Positions 38,179 to 48,061 of a stretch of 64,000 bases of DNA are shown here, piece after piece. Every line of letters begins with the position of its first letter. The first letter of the stretch is position 1. The stretch is from Gammaproteobacteria bacterium (GTDB taxonomy: Bacteria; Pseudomonadota; Gammaproteobacteria; Nitrosococcales; Methylophagaceae). The notes under the pieces were generated by a model that made no database searches, was not told the origin of the DNA, and saw only the letters and a list, made by a program, of their open reading frames with translations. Where the stretch lies: positions 62,001 through 126,000 of the forward strand of contig JAQWIT010000010.1 of NCBI GenBank assembly GCA_029248745.1, written 5' to 3'. Both the position numbers and the translations under genes were made by a program.

Positions 38179-39252
38179 ATGACAAAAAAGATAGCCGTTT
38201 TACCTGGTGATGGTATTGGACCAGAGATAGTTGTAGAAGCCGTGAAAGTATTAGAAGCATTAAAGTTACAAGGTTTAGATGTGGCCTTGGAGTATGGCCT
38301 GATAGGGGGTGCTGCTTATGATGAAGCAGGGACACCATTACCAGCAGAGACAGTGACTATTTCAAAGGATGCTGATGCGATCTTATTAGGTGCCGTTGGT
38401 GGTTATAAGTGGGAATCTTTGGATATCAGGGTTCGTCCAGAAAAGGGTCTATTAGGTATTCGAAGCGAATTGAATTTGTTTGCGAACTTACGCCCCGCTA
38501 TTTTGTATCCACAACTGGCCGATGCGTCGACATTGAAAGCAGAAGTAGTAGCTGGACTCGATTTGTTGATCGTTCGTGAATTAACGGGTGGCATTTATTT
38601 TGGCCAGCCTCGTGGCGTTAAAACGCTAGAGAATGGTGAACGAGAAGGGTTTAACACGCTGGTCTACCGCGAAAGCGAAGTGAATAGAATTGGTAAAGTG
38701 GCTTTTGATATTGCGCGTAAGCGTGATGGCCGCGTCTGTTCTGTTGATAAAGCGAACGTGCTGGAATGCACGGAAATGTGGCGTGAAACAATGACGGACT
38801 TGGCGACGAACTATGATGATGTCGAATTGAGTCATATGTATGTCGATAATGCAGCGATGCAACTGGTACGAGCACCTAAGCAGTTTGATGTGATGGTGAC
38901 AACGAATATGTTTGGCGATATTTTGTCTGATTGTGCGTCAATGTTAACGGGCTCAATTGGTATGTTGCCGTCAGCCTCATTAGATGAAAACAGTAAGGGT
39001 ATGTATGAGCCTATTCATGGCTCTGCGCCTGACATTGCCGGTCAGGATTTGGCTAACCCGTTGGCGACGATTTTATCAGTGGCGATGATGTTGCGTTACA
39101 GTTTAGATGAAGCAGGGATGGCAGATAAGGTTGAAGCAGCTGTGAGTACGGTACTTGATCAAGGCTTACGTACTGCAGATATTCATTCTGAGGGCATGTC
39201 GAAAGTCGGCACGGCTGAAATGGGTGACGCTGTTGTGGCAGCATTAAATTAA
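38179..39252 (+). CDS. leuB: 3-isopropylmalate dehydrogenase
   Basis: The 357-residue enzyme has [51 protein letters not shown] (substrate Arg residues), [15 protein letters not shown], the family motif with catalytic Tyr in [15 protein letters not shown], and [30 protein letters not shown] with metal-binding Asp residues, then [20 protein letters not shown]. It makes 2-oxoisocaproate in leucine synthesis. AAGAAGAGAA upstream of ATG is a good binding site. asd begins one base after its stop. Confidence 0.97.
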   Translation: MTKKIAVLPGDGIGPEIVVEAVKVLEALKLQGLDVALEYGLIGGAAYDEAGTPLPAETVTISKDADAILLGAVGGYKWESLDIRVRPEKGLLGIRSELNLFANLRPAILYPQLADASTLKAEVVAGLDLLIVRELTGGIYFGQPRGVKTLENGEREGFNTLVYRESEVNRIGKVAFDIARKRDGRVCSVDKANVLECTEMWRETMTDLATNYDDVELSHMYVDNAAMQLVRAPKQFDVMVTTNMFGDILSDCASMLTGSIGMLPSASLDENSKGMYEPIHGSAPDIAGQDLANPLATILSVAMMLRYSLDEAGMADKVEAAVSTVLDQGLRTADIHSEGMSKVGTAEMGDAVVAALN

Positions 39253-39253
39253 G

Positions 39254-40291
39254 ATGAGTGAGCAAAACGTGAGTAAAAAAGTAGATGTAGCCGTTGTTGG
39301 TGCAACCGGTGCAGTGGGTGAGGCAATGCTGGAAATATTGCATCAGAGACAATTCCAAGTGGGTAAAGTGTATGCTTTAGCCAGTGCGCGATCGGCAGGT
39401 ACAACCGTTGATTTCGGTAACCGTTCTCTAATGGTAGAAGATTTAGCCACGTTTGATTTTTCAAAAGTGCAAGTGGGTTTGTTTTCGCCAGGGGCGAGTG
39501 TATCGAAAGAATATGCCCCTATCGCTGCTGCAGCTGGGTGTGTGGTAATTGATAATACCTCGCAGTTCCGATATGACGATGATATTCCTTTGGTTGTCCC
39601 TGAAGTTAATCCAGATGCAATTGTTGAATATAAAAACAGGGGTATTATTGCCAATCCAAATTGTTCGACGATTCAAATGATGGTTGCGTTGAAACCTATC
39701 TATGATGCGGTTGGTATTGAGCGTATTAATGTTGCGACGTATCAAGCGGTATCCGGTACAGGTAAGCCCGCCATGGATGAGTTGGCGAGGCAAACAGCGG
39801 ATTTATTGAACGGTCGTTCTATTCAGAAGGCTGTCTATCCAAAACAAATTGCCTTTAATGTGTTGCCGCATATCGACGTGTTTGAAGAAAATGGCTACAC
39901 CAAAGAGGAGATGAAGATGGTCTGGGAAACGAAGAAGATTATGGGTGATGAGTCCATTGTTGTTAATCCAACGGCTGTTCGTGTACCTGTCTTTTATGGC
40001 CACTCTGAGGCGATTCATATTGAAACTCGGGATAAAATCACAGCTGAAGATGCGAAAAAGCTCTTTACTGATTTCGATGGTATTGAATTAATGGATAGCC
40101 ATGAAGATGGTGGTTATCCAACAGCGGTAAGCGATGCATCTGGTCAAGATCCTGTTTTTGTAGGTCGTGTTCGGGAGGATATTTCTCACCCACGTGGACT
40201 TAATTTATGGGTAGTTGCTGATAATGTGCGCAAGGGTGCGGCATTAAATAGTGTTCAAATTGCTGAAGTATTGGTTGAAAAATATTTATAG
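39254..40291 (+). CDS. asd: Aspartate-semialdehyde dehydrogenase
   Basis: The 345-residue protein has NADP motif AVVGATGAVGEAMLEIL, DNTSQFRYDDDIPLVVPEVN, the catalytic cysteine in IIANPNCSTIQM, and TYQAVSGTGKPAMDEL. VPVFYGHSEAIHIET and WVVADNVRKGAALNSVQIAE are the terminal catalytic histidine and cofactor segments. It makes aspartate semialdehyde for lysine, threonine, methionine and diaminopimelate. It starts one base after the leuB stop, so it is probably translated by coupling. The start ATG 39254 has little SD; GTG 39269 is an alternative. Confidence 0.96.
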   Translation: MSEQNVSKKVDVAVVGATGAVGEAMLEILHQRQFQVGKVYALASARSAGTTVDFGNRSLMVEDLATFDFSKVQVGLFSPGASVSKEYAPIAAAAGCVVIDNTSQFRYDDDIPLVVPEVNPDAIVEYKNRGIIANPNCSTIQMMVALKPIYDAVGIERINVATYQAVSGTGKPAMDELARQTADLLNGRSIQKAVYPKQIAFNVLPHIDVFEENGYTKEEMKMVWETKKIMGDESIVVNPTAVRVPVFYGHSEAIHIETRDKITAEDAKKLFTDFDGIELMDSHEDGGYPTAVSDASGQDPVFVGRVREDISHPRGLNLWVVADNVRKGAALNSVQIAEVLVEKYL

Positions 40292-40332
40292 TCCAGCATG
40301 ATGGGTTATGAGACTTAGGCAGAGGGACTGAG

Positions 40333-42366
40333 ATGAAAACGAGCATATACACGTGCATTGGTGTGATGGGTGCATTAGGGTTGTTAGCCGCTATACCAGC
40401 TTATGCCCTAGGACTAGGTAAGATTGAGCTATCATCAGCGTTAAATGAACCTTTTAAAGCGGAAATTTCAGTCAATGCTGTGAGTGGAGATGAAGCTGAA
40501 AGTTTGCAAGTTCGTCTGGCTCCGAATGATGAATTTGAGCGTGCTGGTTTAGTTAAAAATGCTGCGGTTACTCAGCTTAAGTTTCAAGTGACGGAAAAAG
40601 AAGGAAAAACCGTTATTGTTGTGAGCTCTAATAACCCCGTTAAAGAGCCTCTTTTAGACTTTTTATTATTGGCTAAAACTAGTAGTGGTCAGTTGATTCA
40701 GGAATATACCGTTTTGCTTGATCCACCAAAGCATGTTTTTAAAGATTCAAGGCGTGCAGCGAATGTTGTATCGTCTCCTAGTAATAGTCAGCCTCGGCAA
40801 GTTATCAGCCAATCTCGCCCAGCTCCGGTAAAAAACAATCAGCAGTCTAGTACGCCAAGCCTTGCGGGATCGGATCGTTATGGTAAAACAAGCAGAACCG
40901 ATACCTTATGGGGTATTGCTTTAAAAACGCGTCCTAGCCGTGATATCTCTGTTCATCAGATGATGTTGGCTTTGGTTAAAGAGAATGAAAGAGCCTTTAT
41001 TAAGCAAAATGTCAATGGTTTAAAGAGTGGCTATACTTTAACTATCCCATCAGAAAATGACATCACGCGATCAAATAAACAACAAGCGGTTGCCGCTGTT
41101 AAGCAACAAAATGTAGATTGGAAAAACCGCAATAACCCACAAAGAACTGCTTCAGTAGCTTCTGCTGACACGAAGGTAGACAATTTATCGTCAGATTTGA
41201 GTGAGGTGGATGTAGAAGAAACATCACATAACGTCGTCGTGCCAGAAGGTGAGGGTGAGCCTGTCGCACGCTTGCAGTTACTGGGTTCAAATGATGATAA
41301 GCCATTAAGTGAGAATGACTTGGCTGCCTTTGGTAATGAAAAAGTCAAAGAGTTGAGTGACCAGTTAACGATCGCACAAGAAGTGATTGAAAGTCAGCAA
41401 CAAGAAAATATCGATATCAAATCACGTATGGCTGCGATGGAAGAGCAGATACAGACTTTGCGGAAGTTAATCGCATTACAAGATCCAGATTTAGCGAAAA
41501 TACAAAGTAAATTAGACCGCGATGCAGCGGAAGCTGCACTGGAAATCATATCAGCTGAGGATTTAGCTGAGTCTACAAAATCTGAAATTAAAGATGATGT
41601 CGAGCAAGTTGATGATGAACTGGCAAATATTTTGGAAGCAGACTCAACAGTTGATGCGGTTGAAAAAGTTGAGGATAAGGCTACTGAAATAGCTGAAACA
41701 GACATCACCGAAGAGATTGTTGAAACAGCTGTTCAGGATGAACCTATAGTAATGAGTTGGTTTGAGAAGGTCCAAGCATTTTTAGTAAAATATAAATTAC
41801 AGACGCTTGTTGGGGTTTTAGGTTTATTACTGGGCTTGTTCTCTATGAGCCGTAAACGTGAAGAAGAAGAGGAAAAAATACCGTGGAACGAAGCGGTTGA
41901 TAATATTCGCGCTTCCCAACCAACGCCTGCTCCAGTTGCCGTGGCTGTGCCTGCCGCCATGGTCTTCGAAGAAATTGAGTCAGAACCTGGGCCGGCAGAA
42001 ACACCTGAAAATATGGAAATAACGAGTGACGAGCTTGAAGATATCAATATCGATACCACGTCAGATGATGCTGGTTTAGTTTTATCTCCATCCTCTCATG
42101 ATAGTGTAGAACTTGATGGTTTGGCGGCGATTACTGATGGTGATTTAGAGGCAGCGACTCAGGCTTTAACAGCTGATAATGAGTTGCCATTTGACCTCAG
42201 TGATTTTGATCATGTGGATGAAGCAGAGACAAAACTAGATTTGGCTTCAGCGTATATTGAGATGGGCGACCCTGATGGTGCGAAAAGTATTCTTGAAGAA
42301 ATTATGGCTGAAGGTGATGAGGAGCAGCAGTCACGTGCAAAAACCCTCCTCAATGATTTGTCATAA
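40333..42366 (+). CDS. fimV: FimV-like pilus assembly / polar-marker protein
   Basis: The 677-residue protein has a signal peptide (GVMGALGLLAAIPAYA), the FimV N-terminal domain (LGKIELSSALNEPFKAEISV) and a LysM-like peptidoglycan-binding region at about 195-235 (DTLWGIALKTRP, LKSGYTLTIPS). A coiled coil at about 335-390 is followed by one membrane helix at about 490-508 (LQTLVGVLGLLLGLF). The acidic cytoplasmic part ends in the conserved TPR-like motif KLDLASAYIEMGDPDGAKSILEEIM. It is thought to organise poles and type IV pili. The order asd-fimV-truA is standard. It is intact although the flagellar stator genes nearby are dead. Confidence 0.92.
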   Translation: MKTSIYTCIGVMGALGLLAAIPAYALGLGKIELSSALNEPFKAEISVNAVSGDEAESLQVRLAPNDEFERAGLVKNAAVTQLKFQVTEKEGKTVIVVSSNNPVKEPLLDFLLLAKTSSGQLIQEYTVLLDPPKHVFKDSRRAANVVSSPSNSQPRQVISQSRPAPVKNNQQSSTPSLAGSDRYGKTSRTDTLWGIALKTRPSRDISVHQMMLALVKENERAFIKQNVNGLKSGYTLTIPSENDITRSNKQQAVAAVKQQNVDWKNRNNPQRTASVASADTKVDNLSSDLSEVDVEETSHNVVVPEGEGEPVARLQLLGSNDDKPLSENDLAAFGNEKVKELSDQLTIAQEVIESQQQENIDIKSRMAAMEEQIQTLRKLIALQDPDLAKIQSKLDRDAAEAALEIISAEDLAESTKSEIKDDVEQVDDELANILEADSTVDAVEKVEDKATEIAETDITEEIVETAVQDEPIVMSWFEKVQAFLVKYKLQTLVGVLGLLLGLFSMSRKREEEEEKIPWNEAVDNIRASQPTPAPVAVAVPAAMVFEEIESEPGPAETPENMEITSDELEDINIDTTSDDAGLVLSPSSHDSVELDGLAAITDGDLEAATQALTADNELPFDLSDFDHVDEAETKLDLASAYIEMGDPDGAKSILEEIMAEGDEEQQSRAKTLLNDLS

Positions 42367-42378
42367 GTAGGGTTTTGT

Positions 42379-43161
42379 ATGGGGCGTATTGCTTTAGGTG
42401 TTGAATATGACGGCACCGACTTTGCTGGCTGGCAAATTCAACAAAACCAGAGAACGGTTCAGGGGTGTTTAACTGAGGCTATCAGTCTCGTTGCAAATCA
42501 ATCAGTGAAAACGGTTGCAGCAGGGCGTACTGATTCTGGTGTCCATGCTTTACAACAGGTTATCCATTTTGATGCCGATGCCGTGCGGGATGAGCGTAAC
42601 TGGATCTTAGGTTTGAATACCAACTTGCCAGCTGATATCAATGTAACTTGGGCTAAGGCAGTTGATGACACATTTAGTGCCCGTTTTTCTGCGACTAAGC
42701 GTGCTTATCGTTATATTATCTTGAACCGAGTCAGTCGTTCTGCTGTTCATGTAGACCGGGTGTGGTGGTATTTCCAGAAGCTTGATGTTGCGTTAATGCA
42801 AGCTGCGGCTGATTGTTTAGTTGGCGATCATGATTTTTCTGCATTTCGCGCTAAAGAGTGTCAGGCTAAAAGTCCATTTAAAACAATGGAATCTATCACC
42901 GTGTCACAACAAGGTGATTGTATTGCTATTGATGTGATAGGTCAGTCATTCTTGCATCATATGGTCCGTAATATCGTCGGTGTTTTGGTAGTGATTGGCG
43001 AAGGCAAGCGTTCTGTGTCCTGGGTACAAGAAGTTCTAGAAAGTCGCAATCGTGCACACGGTGGGATCACCTCACCGCCGGAAGGTTTATATTTTGTGAA
43101 TGTCGATTACCCAGAGGTATATGCACTTCCTACAGTGTCGACTTTCCCGGTGGTCTGGTAG
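42379..43161 (+). CDS. truA: tRNA pseudouridine(38-40) synthase TruA
   Basis: The 260-residue protein has the TruA pattern: LGVEYDGTDFAGWQIQQN-RTVQG, the catalytic AAGRTDSGVHALQQV with its Asp, ADINVTWAKAVDDTFSARFSATKRAYRYII and FLHHMVRNIVGVLVVIGEG. It modifies the anticodon arm of many tRNAs. It starts 12 bases after fimV, and trpF follows after 36 bases. The order fimV-truA-trpF is common in gammaproteobacteria. Confidence 0.97.
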   Translation: MGRIALGVEYDGTDFAGWQIQQNQRTVQGCLTEAISLVANQSVKTVAAGRTDSGVHALQQVIHFDADAVRDERNWILGLNTNLPADINVTWAKAVDDTFSARFSATKRAYRYIILNRVSRSAVHVDRVWWYFQKLDVALMQAAADCLVGDHDFSAFRAKECQAKSPFKTMESITVSQQGDCIAIDVIGQSFLHHMVRNIVGVLVVIGEGKRSVSWVQEVLESRNRAHGGITSPPEGLYFVNVDYPEVYALPTVSTFPVVW

Positions 43162-43197
43162 AGTAATCAGTCGAATGTAATTCTATAGACTAACTTA

Positions 43198-43812
43198 ATG
43201 AGAACTCGTGTAAAAATTTGTGGCATAACACAACGCCAAGATGCTGAATTTGCTGCTGAAATGGCAGCTGATGCTATTGGACTTGTGTTGTATCCTACGA
43301 GTCCTCGTGCTGTGAGTATTGCGCAAGCAAAACAAATTGTTGCGGGTTTACCGCCTCTTGTCAGTGTCGTGGCACTTTTTGTTGATGCGGGTGCCGCAGA
43401 GGTCAAAAAGTGTTTGAATGCATTACCTATTGATGTGTTGCAGTTTCATGGTGATGAAAGTCCAGATTATTGCGAACAGTTTGATAAGCCTTATTTAAAA
43501 GCCATTCGGATGCGTGAAGGTGTTGAGTTAACAGCATTAGCTGAAGAATATGCCAGTGCAAGTGCTTTGTTATTAGACAGTTATCAAGCAGGGGTGCCGG
43601 GGGGGACGGGAGAGGTGTTTGATTGGTCTATGATAGAAGCTATCGACAAGCCCATTATTTTGGCAGGTGGTTTGAATGTCGATAATGTGGCAAGGGCTAT
43701 ACAACAAGTAGCACCTTACGCTGTGGATGTAAGTGGTGGTGTTGAGATGAACAAGGGCATTAAAGATCAAGCAAAAATACGTGCTTTTATGCAAGAGGTG
43801 AACAATGGCTAA
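43198..43812 (+). CDS. trpF: Phosphoribosylanthranilate isomerase
   Basis: The 204-residue single-domain barrel has [32 protein letters not shown] with the catalytic cysteine near residue 7, [32 protein letters not shown] with the catalytic Asp, [11 protein letters not shown] and AVDVSGGVE. It is monofunctional rather than fused to trpC as in enterobacteria. It makes CdRP in tryptophan synthesis. Its end overlaps trpB by 8 bases. Confidence 0.96.
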   Translation: MRTRVKICGITQRQDAEFAAEMAADAIGLVLYPTSPRAVSIAQAKQIVAGLPPLVSVVALFVDAGAAEVKKCLNALPIDVLQFHGDESPDYCEQFDKPYLKAIRMREGVELTALAEEYASASALLLDSYQAGVPGGTGEVFDWSMIEAIDKPIILAGGLNVDNVARAIQQVAPYAVDVSGGVEMNKGIKDQAKIRAFMQEVNNG

Positions 43813-45025
43813 GCAGATGGAAGATAATTACTACGATACTTATCCTGATGAAAAAGGGCATTTTGGGCCCTATGGGGGACGATTTGTTGGCGAAACATTG
43901 ATGTCTGCCATCTATGCATTAGAAGAAGCGTATAACCTGTATAAGAATGATCCCGAATTTCAAGCTGAAATGGATCGGGATTTAGCGGAATTCGTTGGTC
44001 GACCATCGCCGATTTATCTTGCCGAAAATTGGAGTAACAGCATTGGCGGCGCGAAAATATATCTAAAGCGCGAAGATTTAAATCATACGGGTGCTCACAA
44101 AATTAATAATACTATTGGCCAGGCATTATTGGCGAAGCGTATGGGTAAAAAGCGGGTTATTGCTGAAACGGGTGCAGGCCAACATGGTGTCGCTAGTGCA
44201 ACGGTTGCAGCACGTTTAGGAATGGAGTGTATTGTGTATATGGGCGCTGAGGATGTGAAGCGCCAGGCACAGAATGTCTACAGAATGAAGCTGCTCGGTG
44301 CAGAGGTTGTCCCTGTGGAATCTGGTTCTAGAACCTTGAAAGATGCTTTGAATGAAGCTTTGCGTGATTGGGTGACCAATGTTGATGAAACATTTTACAT
44401 TATTGGTACTGTCGCAGGCCCTCATCCATATCCCGCAATGGTGCGGGACTTCCAAGCGGTTATCGGCCGAGAATCCCGCCAACAAATGTTGGACAGCACA
44501 GGAAAACTACCTGAAGCCTTAGTCGCTTGTATTGGTGGAGGCTCTAACGCCATTGGTTTATTTCATCCATTCATTAATGATGAATCCGTGGCAATGTATG
44601 GTGTTGAAGGTGCGGGCCTTGGTATTGAAACTGGACAGCACTCTGCTGCGTTATGTGCTGGCACAGCAGGTGTACTACACGGTAATCGGACGTACTTAAT
44701 ACAAGATACTGAAGGGCAAATTACTGAAACGCACTCCATTTCAGCTGGATTAGATTATCCGGGCGTAGGTCCTGAGCATGCTTGGTTAAAGGATATTGGA
44801 CGTGCTAATTATGTCTCTGTTACCGATGATGAAGCGTTACAGGCATTCCATGATCTGACACGTTCAGAAGGGATTATTCCGGCGTTAGAAACTAGTCATG
44901 CGCTGGCTTATACGAGTAAATTAGCAGCGAAAATGTCGTCGGATCAAGCGATTTTGGTCAATTTGTCTGGGCGTGGCGATAAAGATATGCATACCGTTGC
45001 CTCATTTGCGGGTTTAAAAGTCTAA
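43805..45025 (+). CDS. trpB: Tryptophan synthase beta chain
   Basis: The 406-residue PLP enzyme has [41 protein letters not shown] with the PLP lysine, [31 protein letters not shown], the phosphate-binding [16 protein letters not shown], and [33 protein letters not shown] is the conserved end. It joins indole and serine. It overlaps trpF by 8 bases, and trpA starts 18 bases after its stop. Confidence 0.98.
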   Translation: MAKQMEDNYYDTYPDEKGHFGPYGGRFVGETLMSAIYALEEAYNLYKNDPEFQAEMDRDLAEFVGRPSPIYLAENWSNSIGGAKIYLKREDLNHTGAHKINNTIGQALLAKRMGKKRVIAETGAGQHGVASATVAARLGMECIVYMGAEDVKRQAQNVYRMKLLGAEVVPVESGSRTLKDALNEALRDWVTNVDETFYIIGTVAGPHPYPAMVRDFQAVIGRESRQQMLDSTGKLPEALVACIGGGSNAIGLFHPFINDESVAMYGVEGAGLGIETGQHSAALCAGTAGVLHGNRTYLIQDTEGQITETHSISAGLDYPGVGPEHAWLKDIGRANYVSVTDDEALQAFHDLTRSEGIIPALETSHALAYTSKLAAKMSSDQAILVNLSGRGDKDMHTVASFAGLKV

Positions 45026-45043
45026 AGGTTGGGAATAGAAAAG

Positions 45044-45862
45044 ATGAGTCGTATTAATCAATGCTTTGAGCAGCTAAAGGCCGATGGACAAACTGCTTTA
45101 ATTCCATACATAGCAGCGGGCGACCCTGAACTGTGGGTGACTGTACCGATGTTGCATGCCATGGTTGAGGCAGGGGCAAACCTATTGGAGTTAGGTATTC
45201 CTTTTTCTGATCCGATGTCGGATGGGCCAGTTATTCAAAAAGCATGTGAAAGGGCATTGAAAAATGATATGTCATTGAGACATGTGATTGAGATGGTGGC
45301 GCAGTTCAGAGAGAAAGATAAGGAAACACCGATTATCTTAATGGGCTATGCCAACCCCTTAGAAGCAATGGGTTTTACTGAGTTTGCTCAAGCAGCCCAA
45401 AAAGCAGGTGTTGATGGTGTACTGACAGTTGATATGCCACCTGAGGAGTCAGATACCTTTATGCCGACGATGGAAGCTCATGGCATTGATACTATCTTCT
45501 TAGTTGCGCCTACAACGACACAAGAGAGAATGGCCAGAATTGCACAACATGCGAAAGGCTTTATTTATTATGTGTCATTAAAAGGCGTCACAGGAAGTGC
45601 AACCATTGATGTGTCACAGTTAGGTGATAAGTTAACGGAAATAAAGCAATTTACGGATTTACCATTGGGTGTTGGGTTTGGTATACGTGATGGACAATCT
45701 GCAGCTGCAGTGTCAGATGTAGCTGATGCAGTGGTGGTTGGCAGTACCTTGGTGAACTGTATTGCAGAGCATGAACAAAACCCAGAATCTCTGCCAGCAG
45801 CATTGGCAGGGTTGATTGCAGAAATGCGACATGCCATTAATGCCCGTGATATGGCAAAATAG
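45044..45862 (+). CDS. trpA: Tryptophan synthase alpha chain
   Basis: The 272-residue protein starts at ATG 45044 (MSRINQCFEQLKADGQTALIPYIAAGDP); the in-frame TTG 45029 would add five residues. LLELGIPFSDPMSDGPVIQKACERAL contains the catalytic Glu, GVLTVDMPPEESD the catalytic Asp, and IFLVAPTTTQERM, YYVSLKGVTGS and GVGFGIRDGQSA complete the barrel. It cleaves indole-glycerol phosphate and passes indole to TrpB. accD follows after 30 bases. Confidence 0.97.
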   Translation: MSRINQCFEQLKADGQTALIPYIAAGDPELWVTVPMLHAMVEAGANLLELGIPFSDPMSDGPVIQKACERALKNDMSLRHVIEMVAQFREKDKETPIILMGYANPLEAMGFTEFAQAAQKAGVDGVLTVDMPPEESDTFMPTMEAHGIDTIFLVAPTTTQERMARIAQHAKGFIYYVSLKGVTGSATIDVSQLGDKLTEIKQFTDLPLGVGFGIRDGQSAAAVSDVADAVVVGSTLVNCIAEHEQNPESLPAALAGLIAEMRHAINARDMAK

Positions 45863-45892
45863 TCAGATATAACATTTTATTAGGGCTACAGT

Positions 45893-46753
45893 ATGAGCTG
45901 GTTTGAGAAAATTTTACCTTCAAAGATTAGGACAACGGTTCGTAATCGTTCGGTACCGGAAGGCGTGTGGTGTAAATGTCAATCATGTGACAGCGTGTTG
46001 TATCGTGCAGAGTTTGAGCGTAATTTACATGTTTGTCCTAAGTGTGATCACCATCAGAGGATCACAGCGCGTGTACGTCTAGAAAATTTCTTGGATGAAA
46101 ACGATGATAGACAAGAAATCGCTACAGATGTGCAACCTGTCGACACATTAAAGTTCAAAGACAGTAAGAAATATAAAGATCGTATAACGCAAGCACAGAA
46201 AGCAACCGGAGAAAAAGATGCCTTATTGGCGATGGTGGGTACTGTTAATGGCTTACCGCTTGTAGCAGTCTCGTTTGATTTTAGTTTCATGGGTGGTTCC
46301 ATGGGATCAGTTGTAGGAGAGAAGTTTGTCCGTGCAGCTAAGATTGCTTTGGAACGTAAAGTTCCCTTAGTTTGTTTCTCTGCCAGTGGTGGTGCGCGTA
46401 TGCAGGAGGGTTTGTTTTCCTTAATGCAAATGGCAAAAACTAGTGCAGTCTTAGCGCAGTTAAGCAATGAAGGCCTCCCTTTTGTATCTGTGTTGACTGA
46501 TCCTACTATGGGCGGTGTTTCGGCGAGCTTAGCGATGTTAGGTGACATTAATGTGGCTGAACCAAAAGCATTGATAGGCTTTGCTGGCCCACGGGTTATC
46601 GAACAAACAGTTCGTGAAACCTTGCCTGAGGGCTTTCAACGAAGTGAATTTCTACTCGAACACGGTGCAGTTGATATGATTATTGACCGTCGTGATATGC
46701 GTGATCGTTTATCTAAGATCCTGTCTGTGCTTCAAAAGCGCGACGCGGCCTGA
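45893..46753 (+). CDS. accD: Acetyl-CoA carboxylase carboxyltransferase beta subunit
   Basis: The 286-residue protein begins [12 protein letters not shown] and has the N-terminal four-cysteine zinc finger ([13 protein letters not shown], then HVCPKCDHH). The carboxyltransferase domain follows: [61 protein letters not shown] and [29 protein letters not shown]. With AccA it transfers carboxyl from biotin to acetyl-CoA. It lies between trpA and folC, the usual gammaproteobacterial position. Confidence 0.98.
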   Translation: MSWFEKILPSKIRTTVRNRSVPEGVWCKCQSCDSVLYRAEFERNLHVCPKCDHHQRITARVRLENFLDENDDRQEIATDVQPVDTLKFKDSKKYKDRITQAQKATGEKDALLAMVGTVNGLPLVAVSFDFSFMGGSMGSVVGEKFVRAAKIALERKVPLVCFSASGGARMQEGLFSLMQMAKTSAVLAQLSNEGLPFVSVLTDPTMGGVSASLAMLGDINVAEPKALIGFAGPRVIEQTVRETLPEGFQRSEFLLEHGAVDMIIDRRDMRDRLSKILSVLQKRDAA

Positions 46754-46768
46754 TACGTACGGCAAAAA

Positions 46769-48040
46769 ATGCGATTTGATACCTTGCCAGAATGGCTGGC
46801 TTGGCAAGAAAATCTTCATTTCACAGAGGTTGATCCTGGACTGGATCGTATTGGTCTAGTTTGGCAACGTTTAGATTACGCCAAAACACTACCCTATAAA
46901 ATTGTCACAGTAGCAGGCACTAATGGTAAAGGTTCATCAGTGGCTATGCTTGATGCCATTATCCGTGCGGCTGACTACAAAGTCGGAACTTATACTTCTC
47001 CTCATTTATTAAACTATAACGAGCGGATTGTCATTGGAGGCCAAGCCTGTGACGATATGGCGATTTGCCGTGCTTTCGAACAAATTGATCAAGCTAGGGC
47101 TGACGTTTCACTGACTTATTTTGAATTTGCGACCTTAGCGGCGATTATTTTATTTCTTGAACAAGACGTTGATATTGCGCTGTTAGAAGTTGGTATGGGC
47201 GGCCGTTTGGATGCGGTTAATTTATTTGATGCCGACATTGCGTTAATTACCCCTATCAGTCTCGATCACACGCAATGGTTGGGTGAGGATAGGGAAACGA
47301 TTGCCTACGAAAAAGCGGGAGTTATCCGCGAAAATAAGCCTGTTGTTTGTTCGGAGTCGAAGGCTGCAACTTCATTGTTGGCTTATGCTGATAAGTTGAA
47401 TGCGCCTGTCTTTCGTTCCGGTCATCAATTTCGTTACCAGCTAGAGGGTAATAATTGGTCCTGGTCTAATGCTGAGTATGATTGGGCTGGACTTGTTTTA
47501 CCGGCTTTGGCGGGTGATTACCAAGTGCAAAATGCCGCCGCTGTACTGCAGGTAGTGAGTTTATTAATTGGACAAAATTTTAAAATTGAGCAAATTCACG
47601 TTCATCGTGGTTTGTCGACAGTTAGGTTAGCAGGCCGTTTTCAGGAAGTAACAGGCCCTTTGGTGAATCATTATCTTGATGTGACGCATAACGTACAGGG
47701 TGCTAAAAACCTCGAAAAATTACTATACTCCAAGGAATGTATGGGTAAGACGGTAGCTGTCTTAGGTATGTTGAAAGATAAAGATGCTGCAGCGGTTGCA
47801 GAGATACTCGGCCAACAGATTGATGTTTGGTATGTTGGTGGAATAATGGGTAACCGTGGATTGACAGGGGACAATTTAAGTTCAGAAATAGAACGGAGTG
47901 TTCTTACAAAACCTGTCTACGCACACGAAACAATTTCGATGGCCTACGAACAAGCCAACAAAGCCGTCAAGAAGGGCGATAGAATCATCGTTTTCGGCTC
48001 ATTCTATACTGTAGAAGTGGTGATGAGGTTATTGGGCTAA
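46769..48040 (+). CDS. folC: Bifunctional folylpolyglutamate synthase / dihydrofolate synthase
   Basis: The 423-residue Mur-ligase-like enzyme has P-loop VAGTNGKGSSVAML, YTSPHLLNYNERIVIGG, FEFATLAAIILF, LLEVGMGGRLDAVNLFD, ITPISLDHTQWLG and EKAGVIRENKPVV. The C-terminal domain has LAGRFQEV, DVTHNVQGAKNL (variant of the DGAHNP motif) and VFGSFYTVEVVM. It adds glutamates to folates and forms dihydrofolate. It starts 15 bases after accD. It converges with the acyl-CoA synthetase gene, with 21 bases between the stops. Confidence 0.95.
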   Translation: MRFDTLPEWLAWQENLHFTEVDPGLDRIGLVWQRLDYAKTLPYKIVTVAGTNGKGSSVAMLDAIIRAADYKVGTYTSPHLLNYNERIVIGGQACDDMAICRAFEQIDQARADVSLTYFEFATLAAIILFLEQDVDIALLEVGMGGRLDAVNLFDADIALITPISLDHTQWLGEDRETIAYEKAGVIRENKPVVCSESKAATSLLAYADKLNAPVFRSGHQFRYQLEGNNWSWSNAEYDWAGLVLPALAGDYQVQNAAAVLQVVSLLIGQNFKIEQIHVHRGLSTVRLAGRFQEVTGPLVNHYLDVTHNVQGAKNLEKLLYSKECMGKTVAVLGMLKDKDAAAVAEILGQQIDVWYVGGIMGNRGLTGDNLSSEIERSVLTKPVYAHETISMAYEQANKAVKKGDRIIVFGSFYTVEVVMRLLG

Positions 48041-48061
48041 ATCCAAAGGTGTTGTCGTTTT

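Noticed and set aside
46054-46548. 164-codon open frame on the minus strand inside accD
   Set aside because: It is antisense to strongly conserved accD, has no family resemblance, and its composition follows from codon bias of the real gene.
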